DNA from: Actinocrinis sp035653575
Lineage (GTDB): Bacteria > Actinomycetota > Actinomycetes > Streptomycetales > Catenulisporaceae
Length of the DNA stretch: 64,000 bases
Assembly (NCBI RefSeq): GCF_035653575.1
Contig: NZ_DASRBQ010000181.1
Span: forward strand, 30,243 to 94,242
Direction: 5' to 3'
Shown here: piece by piece, positions 24,758 to 33,416 of the stretch
Layout: each line of letters starts with the position of its first letter
Numbering within the stretch: position 1 is the stretch's first letter
Program-made: the position numbers and the translations under genes
The notes under the pieces: generated by a model
Told to the model about the DNA's origin: nothing
Seen by the model: the letters and a program-made list of their open reading frames with translations, nothing else
Database searches by the model: none

Positions 24758-26998
24758 ATGACCGCGCGCACACCGCTGACCACGCTCGACGCCGTCGTCG
24801 AGTTCGTGCTGTTCGTGCGCGACGACGGCTTCACCGCCCTGCGCGCCACCACCACCGCCGACGGCGCCGCGCTCACCGCCGTCGGCCCGGAACTGGCCGG
24901 CGCCCGCCCCGGCGAGGGCCTGCGCCTGACCGGCCGCTGGACCCAGCACCGCCGCCACGGCGAGCAGTTCACCGTCGAGGAATGCGAACGACACCCACCG
25001 GCCGGCGTGCCCGCGATCCGCCGCTACCTCGGCTCCGGCCTGGTACGCGGCGTCGGCCCGCTGCTCGCCCAGGCCATCACCGACCGCTTCGGCGAGGACA
25101 CCCTCGCCGTGATCGACCGCGACCCCGGCCGCCTCGCGGAGGTCTACGGCATCGGCGAGCGGCGCACCCGCCGCATCACCGAGTCCTGGCAGGCCCAGAA
25201 GACCATCAAAGAACTGATGCAGGTGCTGCGCGGGCACGGGGTCTCCCCGCTGCTGGCCGAACCCATCCACCGCGCCTTCGGCGAGGACAGCCTCAAAACC
25301 GTCGCCGAGGACCCGTACCGGATGGTCGGCGAGGTGGACGGCATCGGCTTCCCCGCCGCCGACCGCATCGCGCTGCACTCCGGGGGCGCGCTCGACAGCC
25401 CCGCCCGCCTGGAAGCGGCCGTCTGGGAGGTGTGCTCCGTGCGCGCCCGCCGCGCCGGGCACTGCCACCTGCCCGCCGAAGAAGCCGTCAAAGAAGCCTC
25501 CGCGCTGGTCGAGCAGGACCCCGCGCTGCTGCGCGAAGCCGCCGCGCGCCTGACCGTCGGCCGCGGCGCACCGCTGGCCGCCGAAGAGCACCCGGTCACC
25601 GGAGCGCCCCTGCTGGCCCCGCGCGCCCTGCGCCGCGCCGAGAACAAACTCGCCCGCGCCCTCGCGGCCCTGGCCACCGCGGAATCCGACCTGCCCGAAC
25701 CGGTGCGCCGCCGCGTCGCGGCAGGGCAGTTCGGCGAAGACCTGCACCCCGGCCAGCGCGAAGCCGTGCGGATGGCCCTTACGCATCCGGTCTCGGTGCT
25801 CACCGGCGGGCCCGGCTGCGGGAAGTCCCACACCGTGCGCGAGATAGTCGAGCTCGTGCGCGCCGGCGGCGGCAGCGTCACCCTCGCCGCGCCCACCGGC
25901 AAAGCCGCGCGCCGCCTCGCGGAGCTGACCGGCGCGCGCGCCCTGACCGTGCACCGCCTGGCCGCCGACCCCGCCGCCACCGACGAGGAGGGCGAGAGCG
26001 GCGCCCTGTTCGGGCCGCGCACCACCATGGTCCACCTCATCGTCATCGACGAGGCCTCCATGCTGGACGTGCACCTGGCCGCGCGCCTGGCCGCCCAGAT
26101 CCCGCCCGGCACCCATCTGCTGCTGGTCGGCGACACCGACCAGCTGCCCTCTGTCGGCCCCGGCGCGGTGCTCGCCGACGTGCTGCGCGTGCCCGGCATC
26201 CCGCGCACCGAGCTGACCCACGTCTTCCGCCAGGCCCGCGACTCCACCATCACCGCCAACGCCCACCGCATCCGAGCCGGGCAGCTGCCGGAACTGCGCC
26301 GCGCCGACTTCTGGTTCGCCGAGCTGGACGACCCCAAGGAGATCGCCCGCACGGTCGTGCAGATCGCCACCAGCCGGCTGCCGGCCAAGCTCGGCGCCGA
26401 CCCCGCCGACGTGCAGGTGCTCTGCCCCACCCGCCGCGGGGCCGCAGGCACCGTGGAACTGGGCCGCCTCATGCAGGAGCGGCTCAACCCCCGGCAGGAG
26501 AACGAGCCGGAGTTCTGGTCCGGCTCCCGCGTCTTCCGGGTCGGCGACCGGGTCATGGCCGCCCGCAACGACTACGCCAAAGGCGAGGCCGGGATCTACA
26601 ACGGCACCCTGGGCACCGTGGTCAACCTCGACCTGAAGGACAGCGCCCTGGAGGTGCTCACCGACGACGGCGAGCAGGTCGCCTACGACTTCACCGAGCT
26701 CGACGACCTGATCCACGCGTACGCGGTCTCCGTGCACAAGGCCCAGGGCAGCGAGTTCCCGCACGTCGTGGCCCCGATCACCCTCGACGCCCCGCTGCTG
26801 CTGACCCGCTCCCTGCTCTACACCCTGGTCACCCGCGCCCGCAGCACCGTGGTCCTGGTCGGGCAGCCGCGCGCCCTGCGCCAGGCCCTGGAAACCCCCG
26901 GCCCCACCCGCAACACGCTGCTCGCCCACGCCCTCGCGGCCCAGCTCGACGGCTCCGCGCAGGGCGAGAGCGGCCTGGCCGACGTAGACCTCGACTAA
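24758..26998 (+). CDS. recD2: RecD2-type ATP-dependent DNA helicase
   Basis: The 746-residue protein matches RecD2 length and layout. There is an N-terminal OB-like domain (VVEFVLFVRDDGFTALRATT), a helix-hairpin-helix region (YLGSGLVRGVGPLLAQAITDRFGEDTL), Walker A GGPGCGKSHTVREIVELV (~350), Walker B VIDEASMLDVHLAARLA (~431) and motif SVHKAQGSEF (~657) with the final SH3-inserted domain. RecD2 works in the 5'-3' direction outside RecBCD and helps repair and replication-fork processing. The start is the ATG at 24758; the open frame back to 24206 is a shadow of the divergent gene. Confidence 0.92.
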   Translation: MTARTPLTTLDAVVEFVLFVRDDGFTALRATTTADGAALTAVGPELAGARPGEGLRLTGRWTQHRRHGEQFTVEECERHPPAGVPAIRRYLGSGLVRGVGPLLAQAITDRFGEDTLAVIDRDPGRLAEVYGIGERRTRRITESWQAQKTIKELMQVLRGHGVSPLLAEPIHRAFGEDSLKTVAEDPYRMVGEVDGIGFPAADRIALHSGGALDSPARLEAAVWEVCSVRARRAGHCHLPAEEAVKEASALVEQDPALLREAAARLTVGRGAPLAAEEHPVTGAPLLAPRALRRAENKLARALAALATAESDLPEPVRRRVAAGQFGEDLHPGQREAVRMALTHPVSVLTGGPGCGKSHTVREIVELVRAGGGSVTLAAPTGKAARRLAELTGARALTVHRLAADPAATDEEGESGALFGPRTTMVHLIVIDEASMLDVHLAARLAAQIPPGTHLLLVGDTDQLPSVGPGAVLADVLRVPGIPRTELTHVFRQARDSTITANAHRIRAGQLPELRRADFWFAELDDPKEIARTVVQIATSRLPAKLGADPADVQVLCPTRRGAAGTVELGRLMQERLNPRQENEPEFWSGSRVFRVGDRVMAARNDYAKGEAGIYNGTLGTVVNLDLKDSALEVLTDDGEQVAYDFTELDDLIHAYAVSVHKAQGSEFPHVVAPITLDAPLLLTRSLLYTLVTRARSTVVLVGQPRALRQALETPGPTRNTLLAHALAAQLDGSAQGESGLADVDLD

Positions 26999-27040
26999 CC
27001 CGGCCGCATCCGTCGGCCGCGACCGGGTCGACCCCCGGAC

Positions 27041-27083
27041 GCGTCGCGGCCCGCACCCGTTTCCCCGGTGCGGGCCGCGACGC
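27041..27083. terminator. Bidirectional terminator between recD2 and the DUF998 gene
   Basis: Arms GCGTCGCGGCCCGCACC (27041-27057) and GGTGCGGGCCGCGACGC (27067-27083) pair over 17 bp around a 9-nt loop. It sits in the 105-bp gap between convergent genes, the expected place for a shared terminator. Confidence 0.8.
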
Positions 27084-27103
27084 CGCCAATGCGCGCCCGA
27101 CGG

Positions 27104-27841
27104 TCAGCCGCCGCTGCGGCCGCGCAGGTGGTACGCGCTGAGCGAGACCCAGAGCATGCCGGTCAGGGCCCCGACCGCGAGGGTCAGCGAACCCCAGGCG
27201 CCGCCGGTCATCGCCCAGCCGTCGCCCAGGATGAACACCACGGCGGCGATACGGGAGACCCGGGCGCGGGCCCGGTCCCCGGCGCGTCCGAAGTGGCGGC
27301 CGAGCACGAAGCAGGCGGCGATGATCGCGGCGAACGACACCGTGCCGCTGACCATGTGCAGGGCGCTGTGCCAGCTCATCGTCGTCGCGGTCCCGGTCGG
27401 CGCGCCGGCGGGGAAACCGTTGTCCGGGTCCATCCGGAACACTCCGGCCGCGATCATGCCCGCTCCGGCGCCGGCCACCAGCCGGGGCACCCAGCGGCCG
27501 CCGGGAGCGCCGGACAACGCCCGGCGCAGCCCGGCCGACCCGATCAGGGCCAGCACGCCGCAGAGCACGAAATTGGTGATCTGGATCCAGCCCAGCGTCC
27601 CGTTGCTCAGGATGCTCAGCGGATGGCGGGTGATGTTGAACGGCCGACGGGTAGCCGCCTGGGCGAGGCTGACCACGCCCCACAGCGGGAACGCCAGCGC
27701 CACGCACCCAAGCAGCGCTCGGGTGGACACGCCGCTCGCGTAGGTGGCCGCGGGAGACAGGGTTCCGGCGGCGGTGGCGCCTGCAGCTGTGGTGGCGGCG
27801 GTGGTCTTGTCGCCGGCCGGGGTGTTGAGTGCGGTAGTCAC
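27104..27841 (-). CDS. DUF998 membrane protein
   Basis: The 245-residue protein has six or so hydrophobic segments and the DUF998 pattern: NITRHPLSILSNGTLGWIQITNFVLCGVL, then RMDPDNGFPAG and MSWHSALHMVSGTVSFAAIIAA. A ~35-residue Thr/Ala-rich N-terminus precedes the first segment. The GTG start follows AGGAC. Family function is unknown; it is not clearly in an operon. It converges on recD2. Confidence 0.83.
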   Translation of the reverse strand: MTTALNTPAGDKTTAATTAAGATAAGTLSPAATYASGVSTRALLGCVALAFPLWGVVSLAQAATRRPFNITRHPLSILSNGTLGWIQITNFVLCGVLALIGSAGLRRALSGAPGGRWVPRLVAGAGAGMIAAGVFRMDPDNGFPAGAPTGTATTMSWHSALHMVSGTVSFAAIIAACFVLGRHFGRAGDRARARVSRIAAVVFILGDGWAMTGGAWGSLTLAVGALTGMLWVSLSAYHLRGRSGG

Positions 27842-27964
27842 GGTCCTCGTCCTTTCACTGCTTCGGATGTGCTTTCACCCATGCAGCGAACGGGACCGGC
27901 ACCGAATCGACATCGCGCCCGAACTTTTTCCGAGCGATCTCCTGCCGCGCGCCGCGCGCGGCTC

Positions 27965-29260
27965 CTACTCCTGCCCGCGACCGCACTGCTCGGCGCGTCG
28001 CAGCAGCACGGCGCGTTCCCGGGCGTTGTTCGCCAGAGCCGCCGCGCGCTCGAACTCCTCCCGCGCCTCCTCGCCGCGCCCTAGCTTGGCGAGCAGGTCC
28101 CCGCGCACGCTCGGCAGCAGGTGGTAGTCGCGCAGCGTCGGCTCGTCGCGCAGCGCGTCGACCAGATCAAGGCCGGCCTGCGGACCCGAGGCCATGGCGA
28201 CCGCCACGGCCCGATTCAGGCGCACAACCGGCGACGGACTGCACTTGGCCAGCAGCGTGTAGAGCCCGACGATGCGCGGCCAGTCCGTCTCCTGCGCGCT
28301 GCGGGCCTGCGCGTGGCAGGCGGCGATCGCGGCCTGCAGCACGTACGGTCCCGGCGGGCCGCCCAGCTGCTGGGCGCGCAGCAGCGCGGCGAAACCCCGG
28401 CGGATCAGCAGCCGGTCCCAGCGGCCCCGGTTCTGCTCCAGCAGCGCGATCGGCTCGCCCTGCGGGCCGGTGCGCGCGGCCGTGCGCGACGCTTGAATCT
28501 CCATCAGCGCCACCAGGCCGTGCACCTCGCCCTCGTCGGGCGCGAGCCGCGCCAGCAGCCGGCCAAGCCGCAGCGCCTCGCGGCACAGGTCCAGGCGGAT
28601 CCAGTCCTCGCCCGCGCTGGCCGTGTAACCCTCGTTGAAGATCAGATAAACCACTTCGAGCACCGAGCCCAGCCGTGCGGTCCGCTCCTGCGGCTCGGGC
28701 ACCGCGAACGGCACCTGCTTGTCCGCCAGGGTCCGTTTCGCGCGCACGATGCGCTGCGCCACGGTCGCCTCCGGCACCAGGAACGCGCGCGCGATCTCCG
28801 GCGTGGTCAGGCCGCCGAGCATCCGCAGCGTCAGCGCCACCCGGGCCTGCCGGACGAGCACCGGGTGGCAGGCGACGAACATCAGCCGCAGCAGGTCGTC
28901 GTCCACCTCCCCGGCCACGGCGTCGAGCGCCGCGTCGAAGTCCTGCTGCCCGTCCGACCCCGACAATCCGGCCTCGCGCTCCAGCAGTTCGCGCTTGGCC
29001 TGGAACCGCTGCTCGCGCCGCACCCGGTCCAGCAGCCGGTGCTTGGCGGCCACCGTCAGCCAACCGCCCGGATTCGCCGGCACCCCCTTGACCGGCCACT
29101 CCTCCAGCGCCGCGACCAGCGCGTCCTGCGCCGACTCCTCGGCCAAGCCCACATCGCCGGTCATCCGGGCCAGTCCCGCGATGATCCGCGCGGACTCCAG
29201 CCGCCACACCGCCTCGACCGTGCGTCGCGCCTGGACATCAGAAGCCGCCACGCGGTGCAT
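27965..29260 (-). CDS. ECF42-type RNA polymerase sigma factor with TPR-like C-terminal domain
   Basis: The ~431-residue protein has sigma region 2 at the N-terminus (VWRLESARIIAGLARMTGDVGLAEESAQDALVAALEEW) and region 4 near residues 120-185 (MLGGLTTPEIARAFLVPEATVAQRIVRAKRTL). A ~220-residue alpha-helical C-terminal extension follows (VVYLIFNEGYTASAGEDWIR, LCREALRLGRLLARLAPDE, ending in YHLLPSVRGDLLAKLGRGEEAREEFERA). That extension and the linked DGPF/YCII gene are the signature of the ECF42 group, which has no anti-sigma partner. The ATG at 29260 is chosen because the conserved part starts there; the frame extends 96 nt further upstream. Confidence 0.9.
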   Translation of the reverse strand: MHRVAASDVQARRTVEAVWRLESARIIAGLARMTGDVGLAEESAQDALVAALEEWPVKGVPANPGGWLTVAAKHRLLDRVRREQRFQAKRELLEREAGLSGSDGQQDFDAALDAVAGEVDDDLLRLMFVACHPVLVRQARVALTLRMLGGLTTPEIARAFLVPEATVAQRIVRAKRTLADKQVPFAVPEPQERTARLGSVLEVVYLIFNEGYTASAGEDWIRLDLCREALRLGRLLARLAPDEGEVHGLVALMEIQASRTAARTGPQGEPIALLEQNRGRWDRLLIRRGFAALLRAQQLGGPPGPYVLQAAIAACHAQARSAQETDWPRIVGLYTLLAKCSPSPVVRLNRAVAVAMASGPQAGLDLVDALRDEPTLRDYHLLPSVRGDLLAKLGRGEEAREEFERAAALANNARERAVLLRRAEQCGRGQE

Positions 29261-29313
29261 CAGAACACCGGTGGCGGCAGCATGGCAAACAAGCCGGGGC
29301 GCGAAACGCGGGA

Positions 29314-29337
29314 TGCCCCGGCTCGGGGACCGGGGCA
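29314..29337 (-). terminator. Hairpin between the DGPF gene and the ECF42 sigma gene
   Basis: TGCCCCGG (29314-29321) and CCGGGGCA (29330-29337) form an 8-bp GC-rich stem with an 8-nt loop, in the 135-nt gap between two same-strand genes. It could attenuate read-through from the DGPF gene into the sigma gene. No T-run is present. Confidence 0.45.
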
Positions 29338-29395
29338 CCACGCAGTAAGCGAGCACGCGGCGCGAAACGCCGACAGGTGGGGCGAACCACCCGGC

Positions 29396-29737
29396 CTAGC
29401 TCTCGGGGCCGAATACCTGCCGGATCTCGCCGACGCCGTCGCCCACGATCCGCCAGAAGCGCCGCGACAGCTCAATCGCCTCGGCGCGGTCGCGCACGTC
29501 GACCAGCGCGAAACTCATCACGACCTCCTTGGCCTCGGTGAACGGGCCGTCGGTGAAGGTCACCTCGCCGCCGACGCTGCGCACCCGGGTGCCGCCCTGC
29601 TCCAGGCCGCCGGTCGCCAGAAGGACCCCCTGCTTCGACAGCTCCTCGACGAACGCGCCCATCTCGGCGTACATGCGCTCGTCCGGCGCCGCCAGAGGGA
29701 GCTGCGGGTCGTTGTTGACCAGCAACAGAAAACGCAT
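29396..29737 (-). CDS. YCII-related DGPF-domain protein
   Basis: The 113-residue protein starts MRFLLLVNNDPQLPL and carries the diagnostic DGPFTEAKEVVMSFALVDV stretch of the DGPF (YCII-like) family, a small ferredoxin-like fold. AGGAGA precedes the ATG. Genes of this family are the standard partner of ECF42 sigma factors; the sigma gene lies just downstream on the same strand. Their biochemical role is not settled. Confidence 0.93.
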   Translation of the reverse strand: MRFLLLVNNDPQLPLAAPDERMYAEMGAFVEELSKQGVLLATGGLEQGGTRVRSVGGEVTFTDGPFTEAKEVVMSFALVDVRDRAEAIELSRRFWRIVGDGVGEIRQVFGPES

Positions 29738-29934
29738 CGTGGTTCTCCTGTCCGGGCTGCGACCGGCCCCTGCGGCCGGTCTTCAGTAGTGCAGCGAACG
29801 GGAGGGCGCTCGATCGACACACGGCGCGCGTGTCTTTGAAGATTTTCTTCGCGACCGCCCCACCAGCCGCAACGGATGCGGCGGGCCCGATAACGGCGCG
29901 ACACGCTCGCTGCCGCGGCTTTACGCTGCCGCGT

Positions 29935-30612
29935 ATGAAGACCCCGCCCGCGCCGCACGGACGGCTGCTCTCCGTCAACATCGCCGCCACCCCGCACTAC
30001 ACCGAAGCCAAAGGCCAGCCCACCGGCATCGGCAAGCTCCCGGTGACCCATCCCGTGCACGTACAGGCCCCCGGTCCCAAGGGAGTTGGCGGCAGCGGCG
30101 TGTCTGGTGACGCGGTGTGCGACCGCAAGCATCATGGCGGCGACGATCAAGCCGTCTACGCCTATGCCCGCGAAGACCTCGACTGGTGGCAGGACGAACT
30201 CGGCCGCGAGCTGCCGCCGGGCATGTTCGGCGAGAACCTGACCACGGTCGGCCTGGATCTGACCGGCGCGCTGGTCGGCGAGCGCTGGCGGGTGGGGCAG
30301 CGGGCGCTGCTGGAGGCCGCCTGCCCGCGCATCCCATGCAACGTGTTCGCCGAGAAGATGGGCGAGGCGCACTGGATCAAACGCTTCACCGAGCGCGGCG
30401 CGACCGGCGCGTACCTGCGTGTGATCGAACCCGGGCCGATCCAGGCCGGGGACCCGGTCACCATCGAGCACCGCCCCGACCACCAGGTCACCCTCGGGCT
30501 CTACTTTCGCGCCCTGACCAGCGCGCCGGAGCGACTCAGCGACCTGATCGCCGCCGGAGACGCGCTGCCGAAGGAAACGCGCGAGACCATCGCCCGCCGC
30601 ACCCGCTCCTAA
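29935..30612 (+). CDS. MOSC-domain protein (YiiM-like)
   Basis: The 225-residue protein has the MOSC pattern: LLSVNIAATPHYTEAKGQPTGIGKLPV, then GDAVCDRKHHGGDDQAVYAYAREDLDWW, MFGENLTTVGLDLTGALVGERW and ACPRIPCNVFAEKMG, with the conserved cysteine in the last motif. MOSC domains bind the molybdenum cofactor or carry sulfur; YiiM-type proteins reduce N-hydroxylated compounds. The last codons and stop are duplicated 33 nt downstream. Confidence 0.87.
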   Translation: MKTPPAPHGRLLSVNIAATPHYTEAKGQPTGIGKLPVTHPVHVQAPGPKGVGGSGVSGDAVCDRKHHGGDDQAVYAYAREDLDWWQDELGRELPPGMFGENLTTVGLDLTGALVGERWRVGQRALLEAACPRIPCNVFAEKMGEAHWIKRFTERGATGAYLRVIEPGPIQAGDPVTIEHRPDHQVTLGLYFRALTSAPERLSDLIAAGDALPKETRETIARRTRS

Positions 30613-30649
30613 GCCGACTCGCAAGCAGGCCGCACCCGCTCCTAAGCCG
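30597..30649 (+). repeat. 20-bp direct repeat duplicating the 3' end of the MOSC gene
   Basis: The 20 bases at 30597-30616, which include the last codons and the TAA stop, recur exactly at 30630-30649 after 13 intervening bases. This looks like a local tandem duplication of 33 bp. Confidence 0.85.
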
Positions 30650-30710
30650 TGCCGCTCCGGTCCGTCCCGGGGCCCGTCCCCGGCCCCGCGCTCCGCACGC
30701 GGCCGCGCGG

Positions 30711-30770
30711 TGCGTCGAGGTGGGGAGCGTCGAGGTGCAGTGCGTCGATGTGCGGAGCGTCGATGTGCGG
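30711..30770. repeat. Four 15-bp tandem repeats in the gap before the phosphatase gene
   Basis: Units start at 30711, 30726, 30741 and 30756 and follow the pattern (A/T)GCGTCGA(G/T)GTG(C/G)(A/G)G; the last two differ at a single base. The array sits between convergent genes, just beyond the phosphatase stop. No protein-coding role is evident. Confidence 0.85.
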
Positions 30771-30790
30771 AGCGCGCAGCACCGGGCCGC

Positions 30791-31561
30791 TCACCCCGAG
30801 ACGGCCGCCAAGTGCCGCAGATGGTCCGCGTCGTTATAGTCCGCCAGCCGCAGCCGCGCGCCGTCGGCCGTCCACCGCGTCACCGTGCAGTTGCCGATCG
30901 CGCCGCCCGCGTCGACGATCCGGTTGAGCGCCGGCTCGTCCAGCCCGTCGAAGATCATCCGCAGCATCAGCACCACCGCGTCGTGCGCCACGATCAGCAG
31001 GTGCCGGCCAGCCGCCGCCGGCAACGCGTCACGCAGCAGCGAACGCACCCGCAGCGCCACGTCCGGGAAGTTCTCTCCGCCCGGCGGCCGGAAGTAGAAC
31101 GGCCCGATGTGGTCGCGCCGCGCCATCTCCTCCGGGTACTTGCGCCGCAGCGCCGCCGTGGTCAGCATCTCCCACGACCCGGTCTCCCGGTCCCGTATCC
31201 GCTCGTCGTACAGCAGTTGCGGCTGCGGGATCTCGGCGTCGGCCATCGACCCGAGGATCGCCGCGAGCGTCTGCCGGGTGCGCAGATACGGAGAGCAGAA
31301 CACCACCTCAGGCGGGTCCGCGGCCAGGCGCCGGCCCACCGCCGCGGCCTGCGCCGCGCCCAGGTGCGTCAGCGGAAGGTCCGCGTCCCGCTCGGTGATC
31401 GGCACGCTCAGCGCCCCGGTGAGCGCCGCTTCCGCGAACGCCGCGTTCGCGGTGGACTGCCCGTGCCGCACGGCGGTCACCTGCGCCGGAAGGGGCACGG
31501 TCCACGCGGGGGCGGGGTCGGTCGGTGTGATGTACGGGACGGTCATGGAATGACCAGACAC
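30791..31561 (-). CDS. Histidine-phosphatase superfamily protein
   Basis: The ~256-residue protein has the RHG motif VTAVRHGQSTANAAF with the phospho-accepting His near residue 30. Further motifs are LTHLGAAQAAAVGRRL and FCSPYLRTRQTLAAIL with the second phosphate-pocket Arg, and LLIVAHDAVVLMLRM with the second catalytic His. The substrate of this branch (phosphoglycerate-mutase-like, SixA, CobC and others) cannot be told. The GTG at 31559-31561 is preferred over the ATG at 31546 because GGAGGGG lies about 7 nt before it. Confidence 0.88.
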   Translation of the reverse strand: MSGHSMTVPYITPTDPAPAWTVPLPAQVTAVRHGQSTANAAFAEAALTGALSVPITERDADLPLTHLGAAQAAAVGRRLAADPPEVVFCSPYLRTRQTLAAILGSMADAEIPQPQLLYDERIRDRETGSWEMLTTAALRRKYPEEMARRDHIGPFYFRPPGGENFPDVALRVRSLLRDALPAAAGRHLLIVAHDAVVLMLRMIFDGLDEPALNRIVDAGGAIGNCTVTRWTADGARLRLADYNDADHLRHLAAVSG

Positions 31562-31675
31562 ATTCGTCCCCTCCGTCGCGTGTGTCGCGCAGACTTGTAC
31601 TGTACGTGCTCTTCGAGGGCGCGCGCTGCGGCGCGGCGGGTGCATCGGGGGCGCGCCGCCGCCGGTCGCCGGGCT

Positions 31676-32356
31676 TCAGTGCTGACTGTGCGCGGGTTTA
31701 ACGGCGGTCGTTGTCGTCGAACGCCTTGCGCGAAGCGCCCGGCCGACCCAGCACAGCCCCGCCCCGACCGCGAGGAACGCCGCGGCCACGACCACGCAGG
31801 ACAGCGCGACGCGTAGATAGCCGTGAGCACGCGGATCCAGGAACGGATACGGGTACCACTGCGCCGCCGGGCCGCGCGCCAGCGAATACGCCAAAAACGC
31901 CACGGGGAACGCCAGCCACGCCGCCGCGCGCGAGAGCCGCAGCGGGCGGCGCGGCGGGTCGATCAGCCAGTCGAGCAGGAACACCAGCGGCGTGACTTTG
32001 TGCACCACCGTGTTCACCCACGGGATGACCTGCGGGGTGTCGTAATGCGCCAGCGCGACGCCGTACACGATGCCGGTGATCACCAGGTACAGCGCCGCAG
32101 CGCCGCGCAGCAGGTCCGTTGCGCCCTCGCCGCCGCGCAGCAGGCTCAGCCCGCCGACGAGGAAGACCACCGTGCCCAGGATGTTGCTCAAGATCGTGAA
32201 GTAGCTGAAGAAGTTCACCAGTCCCGTGCTGCCGCTGAATCCGGCCCGGTACGCGGTGAATCCGAGCGCGACCGCCGTCAGCGCCGCGATCCCGAGCCGG
32301 TACCCGGCTACCGCCAGTCGTCCCCGCGCCTCGGGCAGCGATCCGCTCAGCGCCAT
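31676..32356 (-). CDS. Pr6Pr-family membrane protein
   Basis: The 226-residue protein has six hydrophobic segments: GIAALTAVALGFTAYRAGF, VNFFSYFTILSNILGTVVFL, LYLVITGIVYGVALAHYD and TPLVFLLDWLIDPPRR are in the Pr6Pr (FAR-17a/AIG1-like) pattern. GAGGAG lies 5 nt upstream of the ATG at 32356, which decides the start. Function unknown. Confidence 0.83.
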   Translation of the reverse strand: MALSGSLPEARGRLAVAGYRLGIAALTAVALGFTAYRAGFSGSTGLVNFFSYFTILSNILGTVVFLVGGLSLLRGGEGATDLLRGAAALYLVITGIVYGVALAHYDTPQVIPWVNTVVHKVTPLVFLLDWLIDPPRRPLRLSRAAAWLAFPVAFLAYSLARGPAAQWYPYPFLDPRAHGYLRVALSCVVVAAAFLAVGAGLCWVGRALRARRSTTTTAVKPAHSQH

Positions 32357-32495
32357 GTGCGCTCCTCGTCCGACAGACACCGCCCACGCCACACCACGCG
32401 ACGGGCTTTCAGTGTCGAACCGGCGGGTAGCGCGCGTCTCACCTGCACGGCCGAACGAGTGAACGCACGCCAGGCGCGCCGCGACCGCCCGCCGG

Positions 32496-33338
32496 TCAGT
32501 GCAGGGTCGCGGTCGCCAGCTTCGCAGCGAACCCGAGGAACAGCGTGCCCACCCCGCCGGTCATACACGAGGCCAGACGACGCCGGCGGCGCAGCGCCGA
32601 GGCCAGCCGGTCGCCGCCCAGAATCAGGGCGCTCAGATACAGCACCGAGAACGCCTGGATGATGACCGCGAGCACCGCGAACGGCACGACCGGATGCGGA
32701 TAGGCCGGATCGACGAACTGCGTGAAGAAAGCCAGGAAGAACAGGATCGCCTTCGGGTTGAGCAGGCTGACCACCAGCGCCCGCCGGAATGGCCGCTCGC
32801 CCGCGTTCGCGCCCGCGCCCGTTTCCGGTTCCGCTCCAGACGCGTCTGCCGCCTGCGACGCCGCCGCGTCCGGATGGACCGCTGCATGCATCGTTCTTGC
32901 GAGCACCGCGTCTTCTTTGGCGCCATTGCCTTGAGTGCCACCGTCTTGAGTGCCGCCGTCTTGAGTGCCACTGTCTTGAGTGCCACTGTCTTGAGCGCCG
33001 CCGGAATCCCGCGCCTCCCTCAGTTGCGCGCGCCGCTGCCGCAGCGAGCGCACGGCCGAGCGCAGCATCCCGACACCGAGGACCGCGAGATACGCCGCAC
33101 CGAGGTATTTGACCGCGCCGAATGCCAGCGGCGAGCGCGTGAGCAGCGAGGCCGCGCCCAACGAGGTGAGCATGATCAGGGTGCTGTCACCGAGGAACAC
33201 CCCGCACGCCGCCCGGTACCCGGTGCGCACGCCTCGGCGCGCGGCCACCGACAGCACATACAGCGAGTTCGGCCCCGGCAGCAGGATGATCAGGCCCGCG
33301 CCGGCGACGTACTCGGGCAAGTTCACAGTCCCTAGCAA
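32496..33338 (-). CDS. LysE-family amino-acid exporter with an enlarged, repeat-bearing loop
   Basis: The 280-residue protein has the RhtB/LysE pattern (AGAGLIILLPGPNSLYVLSVAARRG, then GVFLGDSTLIMLTSLGAASL and RALVVSLLNPKAILFFLAFF), with six hydrophobic segments. Such transporters export amino acids. Between the third and fourth segments is a loop of about 90 residues, much longer than usual, with five copies of the pentapeptide G-T-Q-D-(S/G), encoded by 15-bp tandem repeats. The start is a TTG at 33336-33338 after GAGGGGGC; a GTG at 33326 is an alternative. Confidence 0.87.
   Translation of the reverse strand: MLGTVNLPEYVAGAGLIILLPGPNSLYVLSVAARRGVRTGYRAACGVFLGDSTLIMLTSLGAASLLTRSPLAFGAVKYLGAAYLAVLGVGMLRSAVRSLRQRRAQLREARDSGGAQDSGTQDSGTQDGGTQDGGTQGNGAKEDAVLARTMHAAVHPDAAASQAADASGAEPETGAGANAGERPFRRALVVSLLNPKAILFFLAFFTQFVDPAYPHPVVPFAVLAVIIQAFSVLYLSALILGGDRLASALRRRRRLASCMTGGVGTLFLGFAAKLATATLH
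32931..33005. repeat. Five 15-bp tandem repeats inside the LysE-family gene
   Basis: Units starting at 32931, 32946, 32961, 32976 and 32991 share TTGAGTGCC(A/G)C(C/T)GTC (the last is degenerate), and a decayed unit lies just before them. On the coding strand they encode Gly-Thr-Gln-Asp-Ser/Gly. The unit length keeps the reading frame, so copy-number change would only alter loop length. Confidence 0.9.
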
Positions 33339-33416
33339 GCTGCCCCCTCATCGTCGTGGCGCCATCATCGCCGTGACAACCCCGCAGCCGCAACACCCTT
33401 TACCGGGTAGTGCTCC

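Noticed and set aside
24683..26929. 748-residue minus-strand open frame opposite recD2
   Set aside because: Composition is Gly/Gln/Arg-rich with no domain; the plus strand shows all RecD2 motifs.
28121..29839. Long plus-strand open frame opposite the ECF42 gene
   Set aside because: Arg/Gln/His-rich shadow, no signature; the minus strand encodes a full sigma factor.
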